A stretch of DNA of 39,777 nt, from assembly GCA_028873515.1 (NCBI GenBank), contig JAGWIG010000024.1, forward strand, positions 1 to 39,777, in the 5' to 3' direction. This DNA is from Pseudomonadota bacterium (lineage in GTDB: Bacteria; Pseudomonadota; Gammaproteobacteria; Burkholderiales; REEB80). Position numbers and translations under genes: made by a program. Positions 1-7,374 of the stretch are shown piece by piece. Numbering within the stretch: the first letter of the stretch is position 1; every line of letters starts with the position of its first letter. A model generated the notes under the pieces. It was not told the origin of the DNA, did no database searches, and saw only the letters and a program-made list of their open reading frames with translations.

Positions 1-9
1 TGTTATAAT
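1..9 (+). promoter_or_regulatory. Extended -10 element of the apbC promoter
   Basis: The window opens with TGTTATAAT, a perfect TATAAT hexamer preceded by the TGn extension. It lies about 55 bases before the apbC start. The -35 region is outside the window, so only half of the promoter can be seen. Confidence 0.55.
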
Positions 10-64
10 GGATTAAAATCAGCGAATTTAAACTTGAGTTATTTTAGCACAGGGAACGTATGCA

Positions 65-1153
65 ATGTCCGTAAGCACATCACAAATTGAAGCAGCCCTA
101 AAGACCTTTATTAATCCCGATACAGGTATGGATCTGGTAGCCAGCAAATCCGTGCGCAGTATCCATATTGAGAATGGCAAATCCGAAATCGGGATTGTAC
201 TGGGTTACCCTTGTGCCAGTATGGCGGCAGACCTGGAAAAGGCAATCAGCGCCCATCTATTTGAAGTGGCGAGGGTCGATGACTGCCATGTCGTGGTGAC
301 TTCAGAGATAGCGGCCCACCAGACCCAGCAGGGAGTGAAGCTTGTTCCGGGTGTAAAGAATATCATAGCAGTTGCTTCGGGAAAGGGCGGGGTAGGAAAG
401 TCCACGACTGCGGTTAATCTTGCGTTGGCTCTTCATGCTGAAGGAGCACAGGTTGGCCTGCTTGATGCGGATATATATGGCCCGAGTCAACCAACCATGC
501 TAGGGCTGACTGGCCGTCCTGATACGCTTGATGGCAAGAGTCTGGAGCCCATGAAAGGGCATGGGATTCAGGCGATGTCCATAGGGTTCCTGATTGATCC
601 TGAAACACCCATGGTATGGCGCGGCCCTATGGTTACACAGGCCCTGGAACAGCTTTTACGTGACACCCGGTGGAAGGATCTGGATTATCTGATCGTGGAT
701 TTGCCGCCAGGGACGGGAGATATCCAGTTGACCCTGGCTCAGAAAGTGCCTGTTACGGGTGCGATTATTGTGACGACACCCCAGGATATTGCTTTGCTTG
801 ATGCTCGAAAGGGACTGAAGATGTTTGAAAAAGTTAATGTCCCTATTCTTGGAATCGTTGAGAATATGAGCCTGCATGTCTGTAGTCAATGTGGTCATGT
901 CGAGCCAATTTTCGGGGAAGGGGGTGCAAAACGCATGAGCGCGGATTATGGTGTGGAAGTTTTAGGATCTTTGCCCCTTGATATTCATATCCGTGAGCAG
1001 ACAGATTCGGGTCGTCCTACCGTGGTCGCTGAACCGGATAGTGAAAGCAGCAGGATTTACCGGGAAATTGCACGGAAAGCTGCAGCCCGAATCAGTTTGA
1101 AGGCAAAGGATGGGAGTGGTCTATTCCCTAATATTGTCATTCAGAACACCTGA
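65..1153 (+). CDS. apbC: Mrp/ApbC-family P-loop ATPase, iron-sulfur cluster carrier
   Basis: ParA/MinD-like NTPase that carries and delivers Fe-S clusters in the cytosol. The 362 residues match full-length ApbC/Mrp. An N-terminal MIP18-like (DUF59) domain occupies about residues 5-85. The deviant Walker A motif GKGGVGKST spans residues 106-114, a DLPPGTGD Walker-B-type stretch is near residue 215, and the CxxC pair expected to bind a bridging cluster is C273/C276. The ATG at 65 is used because the nearby ATG at 60 meets a stop after four codons. In many betaproteobacteria apbC sits next to metG and dcd. Here dcd is found 1.1 kb away on the other strand. The 3' end overlaps convergent nudF by 13 bases. 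Confidence 0.95.
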   Translation: MSVSTSQIEAALKTFINPDTGMDLVASKSVRSIHIENGKSEIGIVLGYPCASMAADLEKAISAHLFEVARVDDCHVVVTSEIAAHQTQQGVKLVPGVKNIIAVASGKGGVGKSTTAVNLALALHAEGAQVGLLDADIYGPSQPTMLGLTGRPDTLDGKSLEPMKGHGIQAMSIGFLIDPETPMVWRGPMVTQALEQLLRDTRWKDLDYLIVDLPPGTGDIQLTLAQKVPVTGAIIVTTPQDIALLDARKGLKMFEKVNVPILGIVENMSLHVCSQCGHVEPIFGEGGAKRMSADYGVEVLGSLPLDIHIREQTDSGRPTVVAEPDSESSRIYREIARKAAARISLKAKDGSGLFPNIVIQNT

Positions 1154-1680
1154 TTGATGTTGAAGGTTGCTAACCATAGTAATCCGGCCATGGTTTTAGC
1201 ATCATCGATTTCCCCACAATGAATCATTTTTAGCGCCTCCTGTAAGGTCAGGTTAAAAATTTCAAGAAATTCATCATGATCAGTTTTGATTTGTGGAGCC
1301 AGATGCAACCCTTTCGCACACGCAAGGACTATTTTTTCATTGGAATAACCTATGCAGGGATAGATGGTGGTTAGCTTGGCCCAATAATCAGCGGTATAGC
1401 CAGTTTCTTCAAGGAGTTCACGTTGTCCAGTACCCAGCCAGTCTTCCCCTTCATCAAATTTCCCGGCAGGAAGTTCAATAAAATCACGGTGAAGGGGATA
1501 GCGATGTTGGCGGATGAGTACGATATGGCCATTTTCAAGTAATGGTATAATCATGACTGCGCCGGGATGGAGGACATATTCGCGTACGGTTTCCTTTCCG
1601 TTGGGTAATCTTACCTTGTCTATTCTTAAATCAAGCAAGCTTCCATGCCATACATTTTCACTGTTCAGGGTTTCTTCCAT
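1141..1680 (-). CDS. nudF: ADP-ribose pyrophosphatase, NUDIX hydrolase
   Basis: NUDIX hydrolase predicted to split ADP-ribose and related nucleoside diphosphate sugars. A complete Nudix box is visible: G-x5-E-x7-RELLEETG, about residues 73-94 counted from the chosen start. The upstream LPNGK...HPGAVMIIPLL segment and downstream IYPCIGYSNEKI follow the NudF/ADPRase subgroup. Three in-frame ATGs are possible (1707, 1698, 1680). I chose 1680 because MEETLNSENVWHG resembles the usual N-terminus, but none has a clear Shine-Dalgarno. It converges on apbC with a 13-base overlap and so has no separate terminator on that side. Confidence 0.9.
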   Translation of the reverse strand: MEETLNSENVWHGSLLDLRIDKVRLPNGKETVREYVLHPGAVMIIPLLENGHIVLIRQHRYPLHRDFIELPAGKFDEGEDWLGTGQRELLEETGYTADYWAKLTTIYPCIGYSNEKIVLACAKGLHLAPQIKTDHDEFLEIFNLTLQEALKMIHCGEIDDAKTMAGLLWLATFNINQVF

Positions 1681-1775
1681 CAGGCGTGACTTAATCATAT
1701 TTATCATTATCCAAAATTTATCAATATTATTGTCTTCATGTTTTCATGAGGACATATTTTATGGCAAGATGTGTT

Positions 1776-1814
1776 CCACCACCTCATACCGCGCATGAGG
1801 TGGTGGGAGATTGT
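1776..1814. repeat. Perfect 12-bp palindrome, resembling a solo IS200/IS605 right end
   Basis: CCACCACCTCAT at 1776-1787 and ATGAGGTGGTGG at 1795-1806 form a perfect 12-bp stem with a 7-base loop. No T tract follows on either strand, so it is not a classical intrinsic terminator. The segment GGTGGGAGATT at 1804-1814 resembles GGTGGGAGACTT just after the right-end hairpin of the IS at 34.4-36.4 kb. I infer a solo IS right end or a derived MITE. The palindrome is seen directly; its origin is inference. Confidence 0.45.
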
Positions 1815-1827
1815 TTGTTGTAGATAG

Positions 1828-2034
1828 CTATTGTCGAATTGGTGAATCAGATAGTTGGATAGTTATGTTCTCAAGAAAACGGGCAATGGCATCGTGATGT
1901 TCTTCACGGGCTATTTCAGCTATTTTCGTCCAAGAGTCATTACGATCAATAGATTGGGCTGTTAGTGACTTAGGTTCTAGTTGCAACCGGAATTTATGGA
2001 TAGTAAGTTCTGTTTCCATGAACAGAGATTGCAT
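1828..2034 (-). CDS. Small protein of unknown function (68 aa)
   Basis: I do not recognise this protein. The start at 2034 is well supported: AGGAGG lies a few bases upstream of the ATG, the best ribosome binding site in this part of the window. The reading frame stays open a further 59 codons upstream, but that extension has no comparable site and is probably not translated. The 68-residue product begins MQSLFMETELTIHKF, has charged amphipathic stretches (residues about 30-58, rich in E, R and H), and shows no signal peptide, membrane segment or cysteines. It lies on the dcd strand 258 bases downstream of dcd and could share its transcript. The palindrome at 1776-1806 is just past its stop. 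Confidence 0.6.
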   Translation of the reverse strand: MQSLFMETELTIHKFRLQLEPKSLTAQSIDRNDSWTKIAEIAREEHHDAIARFLENITIQLSDSPIRQ

Positions 2035-2292
2035 TGATATCCTCCTGTTCGATGTTACGATCTGATGTGAGGCATACGAGAGGAAACAGGCTAAGGCAGA
2101 TCGTATGTTGCCATATTTATCGGAAATCATCTGGCATAGACTAGGGATTCCCGTACCTAGCCAGAAACACATGGAGATAAATGTTAAATATCCTGTGTTA
2201 TGGGCTGTCATTATTCTATTCCTATCTATCCCGAAACGAAAGAGCTGAGTCCATACATAATTGTCGTAATCTGGATAAGGTCTGAACTGTCT

Positions 2293-2862
2293 TTATGTTC
2301 GTGGGGGCGTGACTCCTGTTTGCCCTTGGTATTTCCCACCTCGATCCTTATATGAGACTTCACAGGTTTCATCTGACTCAAAGAATATAACTTGGGCAAT
2401 GCCTTCATTGGCATAGATTTTTGCAGGTAATGGCGTCGTATTTGAAAATTCGAGTGTTACATATCCTTCCCATTCGGGCTCAAAAGGCGTGACATTAACG
2501 ATAATTCCACAGCGTGCGTAAGTCGATTTCCCAAGACAAATGGTTAGAACATTACGTGGGATTCGGAAATATTCTATGGTTCTTGCCAATGCAAAACTAT
2601 TTGGGGGAATAATGCAGTAGCCTTTTCCTGAAACATCAATAAAATTGTTGGGGTCAAAGTCTTTTGGATCAACGATGGTTGTATTGATGTTGGTGAAAAG
2701 TTTGAACTCATCCGCACATCGAATGTCATACCCATAACTTGATGTACCATAAGAAACGATTTTATGGCCATTGGCTTCTTTAACCTGATTCGGTTCAAAG
2801 GGTTCAATCATTTGCCGTTCATAGGCCATTTTTCGAATCCATCTATCACTTTTGATACTCAT
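2293..2862 (-). CDS. dcd: dCTP deaminase
   Basis: Trimeric enzyme of the dUTPase superfamily that deaminates dCTP to dUTP, feeding dTMP synthesis. At 189 residues it matches the roughly 188-residue form common in betaproteobacteria. Visible signatures are the N-terminal [13 protein letters not shown], the active-site region GKSTYARCG, the segment [12 protein letters not shown] with the expected catalytic glutamate, and the C-terminal KYQGQTG clasp. The ATG at 2862 has GGAG about nine bases upstream. It is divergent from the decarboxylase, with about 250 bases to the leader ORF of that gene. Confidence 0.95.
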   Translation of the reverse strand: MSIKSDRWIRKMAYERQMIEPFEPNQVKEANGHKIVSYGTSSYGYDIRCADEFKLFTNINTTIVDPKDFDPNNFIDVSGKGYCIIPPNSFALARTIEYFRIPRNVLTICLGKSTYARCGIIVNVTPFEPEWEGYVTLEFSNTTPLPAKIYANEGIAQVIFFESDETCEVSYKDRGGKYQGQTGVTPPRT

Positions 2863-2962
2863 GTAATGGGTCTCCAGGTTATTTCTCCGGATTTTAACTC
2901 ACTTACCGATATGGGACTACATCATGAATACGGCGAGGCGTTTTTTTCGGCTCACGTAAATT

Positions 2963-3000
2963 CAAGTCCAGTTGTATTTTTCGCGCGACATTTGGACTTG
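2963..3000. repeat. 13-bp inverted repeat overlapping a promoter, possible operator
   Basis: CAAGTCCAGTTGT at 2963-2975 and ACATTTGGACTTG at 2988-3000 pair over 13 positions with one mismatch and one G-T. The right arm overlaps the -35 region of the decarboxylase promoter, and the whole repeat lies between divergent dcd and the decarboxylase. A transcription factor operator is a reasonable inference. Confidence 0.45.
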
Positions 3001-3013
3001 CATATTTTATAAT
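2985..3013 (+). promoter_or_regulatory. Candidate sigma-70 promoter of the decarboxylase leader
   Basis: GCGACA (2985-2990, four of six matches to TTGACA) is separated by 17 bases from a perfect TATAAT (3008-3013). Transcription would start near 3020, leaving about 90 bases before the leader ORF and about 200 before the decarboxylase. Confidence 0.55.
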
Positions 3014-3109
3014 TCGCGTTTTTAGAAACTAAGTTATATCGGAATTAGAAAAAGCCAGGATGAAGACATTCCGGTTGTTGTTTGGAAATTGCATTATAAG
3101 GAGGTCATC

Positions 3110-3181
3110 ATGACAAGTCTCAGGAGATCTTGTTTTCCGTTCGCCAAATATACGCGGTGGACGTTTGCTGGTTTTTCCTAG
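3110..3181 (+). CDS. Putative 23-codon leader peptide ahead of the decarboxylase
   Basis: A short ORF with an excellent ribosome binding site: AAGGAGGT at 3098-3105, five bases between GGAGG and the ATG. It encodes 23 residues starting MTSLRRSCFPF and ending WTFAGFS, rich in arginine and aromatic residues. The stop at 3179-3181 is 35 bases before the decarboxylase start. A weak hairpin at 3170-3190 overlaps that stop and is followed by a T7 run. The layout (promoter, leader ORF, hairpin with T run, polyamine gene) matches a translation-controlled attenuator. The analogy is SpeFL, the ornithine-sensing leader upstream of speF in enterobacteria. Sequence resemblance to SpeFL is minimal (an LRRS/IRRT-like patch), so the function is inference. 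Confidence 0.5.
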   Translation: MTSLRRSCFPFAKYTRWTFAGFS

Positions 3182-3203
3182 AATAGAACCCGATTATTTT
3201 TTT
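3170..3203 (+). terminator. Candidate attenuator hairpin between leader ORF and decarboxylase
   Basis: GGTTTT and AGAACC (ends at 3170 and 3190) can form a 6-bp stem including one G-T pair, with a 9-base loop. Seven T follow shortly after (about 3197-3203). The stem contains the leader stop codon, so a ribosome stalled there would prevent folding. It is weak as a terminator. Confidence 0.3.
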
Positions 3204-3216
3204 GCCGGAGAAGTTG

Positions 3217-4374
3217 ATGATTGATTCCTTTGCTGAGATCTATGACACACACCCGGAAGTCAGTCTCGATTTCAAGTATGTCAAAGAGGCCGTGAAAAAC
3301 GGCACTACCACACCTTTTCTTTTGATTGATTTGGATTTGGTTCGAATTAAGGCACGTCGATTTATGGCAGCCATGCCACGCGTACATCCCCATTATGCTT
3401 TCAAGGCCAATCCTCATCCTGAAATTGCCAAAGTCCTCATTGAGGAAGGGGTTGGATTTGAAGTGGCTTCAATTGCTGAACTCGACGCCTTGCTAGAACT
3501 TAAAGTTCCTGCTCATGAAATTTATTACAGCAATCCGATAAAGTCACGCCAGTACCTTGAGTATTCCGCAGCTAAAGGGGTTCAATGGTATGTGCTGGAT
3601 AGTGTGGATGAATTGAAAAAGATTTATAGCGTTAAACCTGATGCGAGCCTGTATCTGAGGGTGGACACACAAAACCTGGGGTCTGATTGGCCATTGTCAG
3701 GTAAATTTGGGGCTACGTTGACTGAATGCAAGGAAATCATACAGGAGGCTGTTGATTTAAGAGCTGATCTTGCTGGAGTGACATTCCATGTCGGTTCGCA
3801 ATGTCGCAATGTCGAAAATTGGCATGTTGGAATTGACAATGCAAAAATGGTGTTTGATCTCATGATTGAAGCGGGTCTGGAACCGCGTTTGCTGAATATA
3901 GGGGGGGGATATCCTGTAAGGCATGTTAAGCCGATACCTTCAATTGAAAAAATTGGGGAGTCAATTAATGACGCGATTGTAGATTTGCCGTCATCTATTC
4001 GAATCATGGCAGAACCCGGTCGTTACATGGTTTCCGATTCTGCCTACCTCATTAGCCGTGTTGTGGGTACGGCCATACGAGCGGGTACAAAATGGGTTTA
4101 TTTGGATTCTGGTGTTTTTCAGGGGTTGATGGAAACGCATGAAGGTTTTCAGTACGAGGTTTATACCGATCATGATGGGCAGGATGAAATCCCATGCACC
4201 GTCGCAGGGCCAACCTGTGATTCAATGGATATCATGATGCGTGATGAAATGTTGCCTGCCGATCTTAAGGAAGGCGATTATGTATATATTCCGAATGCCG
4301 GAGCCTATACAACGGCCTATGCAAGCAATTTCAATGGGTTTCCGTTGCCGCAGGTTTATATTCTAAAAAAATAG
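3217..4374 (+). CDS. Ornithine/lysine decarboxylase, fold-type III PLP enzyme
   Basis: Alanine-racemase-fold (eukaryote-type) decarboxylase making putrescine, or cadaverine, from ornithine or lysine; a polyamine pathway enzyme. It has 385 residues. K63 in AFKANPHPEI is the expected PLP lysine. HVGSQC (H191), the phosphate-binding GGG at 229-231, EPGRY, and C334-D335 in GPTCDSMD (contributed across the dimer interface) are all present. Start: ATG 3217 with GGAG six bases upstream; an upstream TTG at 3202 is less likely. Substrate preference cannot be settled by eye. The glycine motif is encoded by a run of eight G (3901-3908). A possible terminator follows directly. See the leader ORF at 3110 for likely regulation. 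Confidence 0.9.
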   Translation: MIDSFAEIYDTHPEVSLDFKYVKEAVKNGTTTPFLLIDLDLVRIKARRFMAAMPRVHPHYAFKANPHPEIAKVLIEEGVGFEVASIAELDALLELKVPAHEIYYSNPIKSRQYLEYSAAKGVQWYVLDSVDELKKIYSVKPDASLYLRVDTQNLGSDWPLSGKFGATLTECKEIIQEAVDLRADLAGVTFHVGSQCRNVENWHVGIDNAKMVFDLMIEAGLEPRLLNIGGGYPVRHVKPIPSIEKIGESINDAIVDLPSSIRIMAEPGRYMVSDSAYLISRVVGTAIRAGTKWVYLDSGVFQGLMETHEGFQYEVYTDHDGQDEIPCTVAGPTCDSMDIMMRDEMLPADLKEGDYVYIPNAGAYTTAYASNFNGFPLPQVYILKK

Positions 4375-4375
4375 A

Positions 4376-4396
4376 CCAGATCGACCTGGATTTTTT
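4376..4396 (+). terminator. Weak intrinsic terminator after the decarboxylase
   Basis: CCAG (4376-4379) and CTGG (4386-4389) form a short stem with a 6-base loop, followed by A and T6, starting two bases after the decarboxylase stop. The stem is only four base pairs. Confidence 0.45.
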
Positions 4397-5035
4397 GCCG
4401 CAGTACACCATCCATAGTGGCAATAAAGCCGGATGGGGTAAAGCGCCACTGATCGTGTTGCGGTCACTTAGGCGCGTTCTGCTGCTCAATTTATGGTTTG
4501 AGAATGGACAACACTCCGCTACGGGACAGGCTGCGATAACTCCGGATCCAGAATACAGACTTGTTCCAGTAAATCTTCTTTAACTCTGTATTGAATTTCT
4601 TGCGAATATAATGTCTGGATAACGTCTTGAGATTGTTAACAGAGATTGAGGGTCCGCTTTTGGATTTAACGATTGAAGCAAATGGATGTGATCACTTTCA
4701 CTGTTGAATTCCAATAGTTCACAGTCTTATTTTTGAGCTAGTTCCGTGTAGATGGTTTTAGCTTATCAAGCATTCGGACGGTGGTGCACTTTCGGCGGTA
4801 CCTGGTAACGATATCCAAGTGGAGCGAAGGATTGAAAAAGCAGTGATTGATATTGAGTCTTTACAGGTTGTTTTTGCGGCGAGTGAAAGCATGTCTACAC
4901 ATGCATGTCAAACTGTAACCGGGGTAAAATGTGGCTAGGGTGGTGTTGAATTGGGCGTTGTATGCTAACGCCGCCAGGCAGTAACTGTCTGAGGTGGGGA
5001 GACCGCGTGGTATGCCGGTGTTGCGAACTACCAGA
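4397..5035. other. Gene-poor stretch with possible decayed coding fragments
   Basis: About 640 bases between the decarboxylase and folA hold no convincing gene. Two fragments look partly coding. A 62-codon frame at 4395-4583 starts with TTG and has no ribosome binding site. An open frame at 4762-4938 has no early start codon (it includes VERRIEKAVIDIESLQVVFA). Neither is recognised. They may be remnants of genes lost by frameshift or truncation. Confidence 0.4.
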
Positions 5036-5070
5036 CTCCACCTGTAACTGTGTTAACGGCACAGGTGGAG
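5036..5070. repeat. 10-bp palindrome just downstream of folA
   Basis: CTCCACCTGT (5036-5045) and ACAGGTGGAG (5061-5070) are perfectly complementary with a 15-base spacer. It lies five bases past the folA stop and could protect or end that transcript, but there is no T tract on the folA strand. A nearby GAGGTGGGG at 4991-4999 could compete for the left arm. Confidence 0.5.
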
Positions 5071-5074
5071 TAGT

Positions 5075-5563
5075 TTATCTTCTATCATAGATGACAAAGT
5101 CGAAATCATAAGGATGTTTTGAATCATGGGGGTGATGTTCACGCTTGATTTCATGCCACAGACGATGGTTTATGGGAGGGAAATAGGTATTTCCGGCAAC
5201 TGCTGCCTTGATTTCCGTAAGATAGATTCTATTTGCAATATCAAGAGACTGATGAAAGAGTTCTCCTCCCCCGACAATAAAGATTTCGCTATCGTTCTTA
5301 CTCATGCGAAGGCCTTCCTCCAGAGAACCGGCTCGCAGGCATCCTGAAGCAAACCATGCAGTATTGCGGGTTACGACAATTGATGTCCGGCCGGGGAGCA
5401 CACGTCCAATCGCGTCATGGGTTTTGCGTCCCATAATCATATGGTGGCCAAACGTGATCTGTTTGAAATAATCTAGATCATCCGGCAAATGCCAAGGCAT
5501 CTGGTTGTTGGCCCCCATGACCCGATTTTGGGCCATGGCCACGATAAGCGATATTCGAGACAT
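5075..5563 (-). CDS. folA: Dihydrofolate reductase
   Basis: Reduces dihydrofolate to tetrahydrofolate with NADPH in the cytosol. The 162 residues match chromosomal DHFR. Visible elements: N-terminal ISLIVAMAQNRVMGANNQMPWHLPDDL with the substrate-binding acidic residue in LPDDL, the GRKTHDAIGR nucleotide-binding segment, VVTRN, and FIVGGGELF. The start at 5563 (MSRISLIVAM) fits the family better than the TTG four codons upstream. thyA, its frequent partner, is not adjacent. It is divergent from aat, with about 200 bases between. Confidence 0.95.
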   Translation of the reverse strand: MSRISLIVAMAQNRVMGANNQMPWHLPDDLDYFKQITFGHHMIMGRKTHDAIGRVLPGRTSIVVTRNTAWFASGCLRAGSLEEGLRMSKNDSEIFIVGGGELFHQSLDIANRIYLTEIKAAVAGNTYFPPINHRLWHEIKREHHPHDSKHPYDFDFVIYDRR

Positions 5564-5768
5564 CAGGTTTTCCAATGAAAAACCTGAAATATAACACGCT
5601 AAGGCGAGTCGGATAAGTCACCTGGCGATGAGAAAAAAGCAAGTTTACGGAAGGATGCAATAACGCCATTTCAGGTGTCATGATATTGAAGAGGATCTGG
5701 TTCCAGAATGGTAGGCTGAATGAGACCGATCGCGTTCGATATGATGTCTTTTTTGATTGTCCTGTCGT

Positions 5769-6467
5769 ATGATTGAAGCCATGCTTACATGGCTAGACGA
5801 AGCAGAGGATTTTCCACCTCTGGAAATGGCACTTGCTGAACCTAATGGATTGATTGCCGCAGGGGGGGATTTATCTGTTCAGCGTATTCTTGATGCCTAT
5901 TCTCACGGTATTTTTCCATGGTACATGGATGGCCAGCCGATATTGTGGTGGGCGCCTGATCCACGGATGGTGCTTTTCCCCAGAAAAATCCGAATAAGCC
6001 GTTCGCTTGCTAAATTTCAGAGGAGCCTTTCCTATAAGGTTCTTTTCGATCATGATTTTGAAAGCGTAATTCGGGCATGTGCAGAACCCAGAAAGTCAGG
6101 AAGCAGTACCTGGATTACTGAAGAGATGATAGAAGCCTATATACAGTTGTCCCAGCTTGGGTATGCGCATTCTGTAGAAATTTGGGTTGAGGAAAAGCTT
6201 GTGGGTGGCCTGTATGGAGTGGCATTAGGTGCCGTCTTTTTTGGGGAGTCTATGTTCTCCAGGTTTAGCAATGCTTCCAAAATTGCTTTAGTCGCATTGG
6301 CTCAATGCCTTGATAAATGGGATTATGGCTTGATCGACTGCCAGATGTACTCTCAGCATCTGTCTTCTATGGGAGCAAATGAGATTTCACGGCATGAGTT
6401 TGCAAAGCTTGTTGCGCAATTGGTAAAATTGCCAGGCAAGGGTGGGCAATGGAGTGATAATGACTAA
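5769..6467 (+). CDS. aat: Leucyl/phenylalanyl-tRNA-protein transferase
   Basis: Adds Leu or Phe from aminoacyl-tRNA to proteins with N-terminal Arg or Lys, creating N-degrons for ClpS/ClpAP. About 232 residues. Family signatures are [76 protein letters not shown] and [16 protein letters not shown]. The start is uncertain: ATG 5769 and ATG 5781 are both possible and neither has a strong Shine-Dalgarno. The stop overlaps the bpt start by eight bases, so translation is probably coupled to bpt. Confidence 0.95.
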   Translation: MIEAMLTWLDEAEDFPPLEMALAEPNGLIAAGGDLSVQRILDAYSHGIFPWYMDGQPILWWAPDPRMVLFPRKIRISRSLAKFQRSLSYKVLFDHDFESVIRACAEPRKSGSSTWITEEMIEAYIQLSQLGYAHSVEIWVEEKLVGGLYGVALGAVFFGESMFSRFSNASKIALVALAQCLDKWDYGLIDCQMYSQHLSSMGANEISRHEFAKLVAQLVKLPGKGGQWSDND

Positions 6468-7218
6468 CCTTCTCAATGATATACCAAGGAATCTGCAATT
6501 TTATATCACGACTCCATACTCGTGCAGTTATTTGCCGGACAGGCTTGCCCGTTCACAAGTTGCCACACCGAGCCATCTGATTACTTCAAATGTATACAGT
6601 AATCTTGTGCAACTGGGATTTCGCCGTAGTGGTATTTATACCTATCGTCCGCAGTGCGATCGATGCCATGCTTGTGTCCCTGTCCGTATAGTGACAGAGG
6701 AACTTAATCCTTCCCGCTCCCAGCGGCGTTCGCTCAGGCGTCATGCTCATTTACGAGCTTACATGCGAGAATTGGATTTTCAGGAGGAACATTACGATCT
6801 GTATCGTCGCTATCAGTCTGCAAGACATCCTGGAGGCGGTATGGATCAGGACAACATTGAGCAGTATTGTCAGTTTCTCCTGCAAAGTAGCATTGATACA
6901 AAACTGGTTGAATTTTGTGATGCGAATACAGTTCGAATCGTAAGTATTATTGATGAGGTTGAAGATGGATTATCATCTGTCTACACTTTCTACGATCCTT
7001 CAGTAACTGGTGCAAGCTATGGCACCTATAATATTTTGTGGCAGGCCATGTTGTGTCGGGAAATGGGTCTTCCTTACTTGTATTTAGGCTACTGGATTCA
7101 CGAAAGTAATAAAATGAACTATAAAATGAATTTTCAGCCGCTAGAAGGTTTTGTCAATGGCGCATGGCAAAGACTTACTCCAGAGTTGACCACAGCAATG
7201 GATTTTACCAGCATCTAA
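6460..7218 (+). CDS. bpt: Aspartate/glutamate leucyltransferase
   Basis: Bacterial N-end rule transferase (ATE1-like fold) that adds Leu to N-terminal Asp or Glu. It complements Aat by covering acidic residues. 252 residues. The N-terminal [18 protein letters not shown] and the [12 protein letters not shown] cysteine cluster are diagnostic, as are [10 protein letters not shown] and the C-terminal [24 protein letters not shown]. Start: ATG 6460 with GGAG five bases upstream. It forms a two-gene unit with aat, as in many proteobacteria. Confidence 0.93.
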   Translation: MTNLLNDIPRNLQFYITTPYSCSYLPDRLARSQVATPSHLITSNVYSNLVQLGFRRSGIYTYRPQCDRCHACVPVRIVTEELNPSRSQRRSLRRHAHLRAYMRELDFQEEHYDLYRRYQSARHPGGGMDQDNIEQYCQFLLQSSIDTKLVEFCDANTVRIVSIIDEVEDGLSSVYTFYDPSVTGASYGTYNILWQAMLCREMGLPYLYLGYWIHESNKMNYKMNFQPLEGFVNGAWQRLTPELTTAMDFTSI

Positions 7219-7374
7219 TTTTTTAAATAATGAATTGTCGTTGTTGTCCCTGCTTTAATTTTAGACCAAGGCACAGCAGGCAAAGAATGGAAAATGCTGT
7301 TACAATCGGCGGGACAAAAGGATGCACAACTATTAGTAGAACCTGTACGCAGCGATCAGCTCTGAAAAAAGCCA

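Noticed and set aside
2035-2211. N-terminal 59-codon extension of the 68-residue gene
   Set aside because: The AGGAGG site points to initiation at 2034 and the extension has no similar site; it looks like chance openness.
4395-4583. A 62-codon frame after the decarboxylase
   Set aside because: It begins with TTG inside the T run of a candidate terminator and has no ribosome binding site, so I kept it only as part of the gene-poor stretch.
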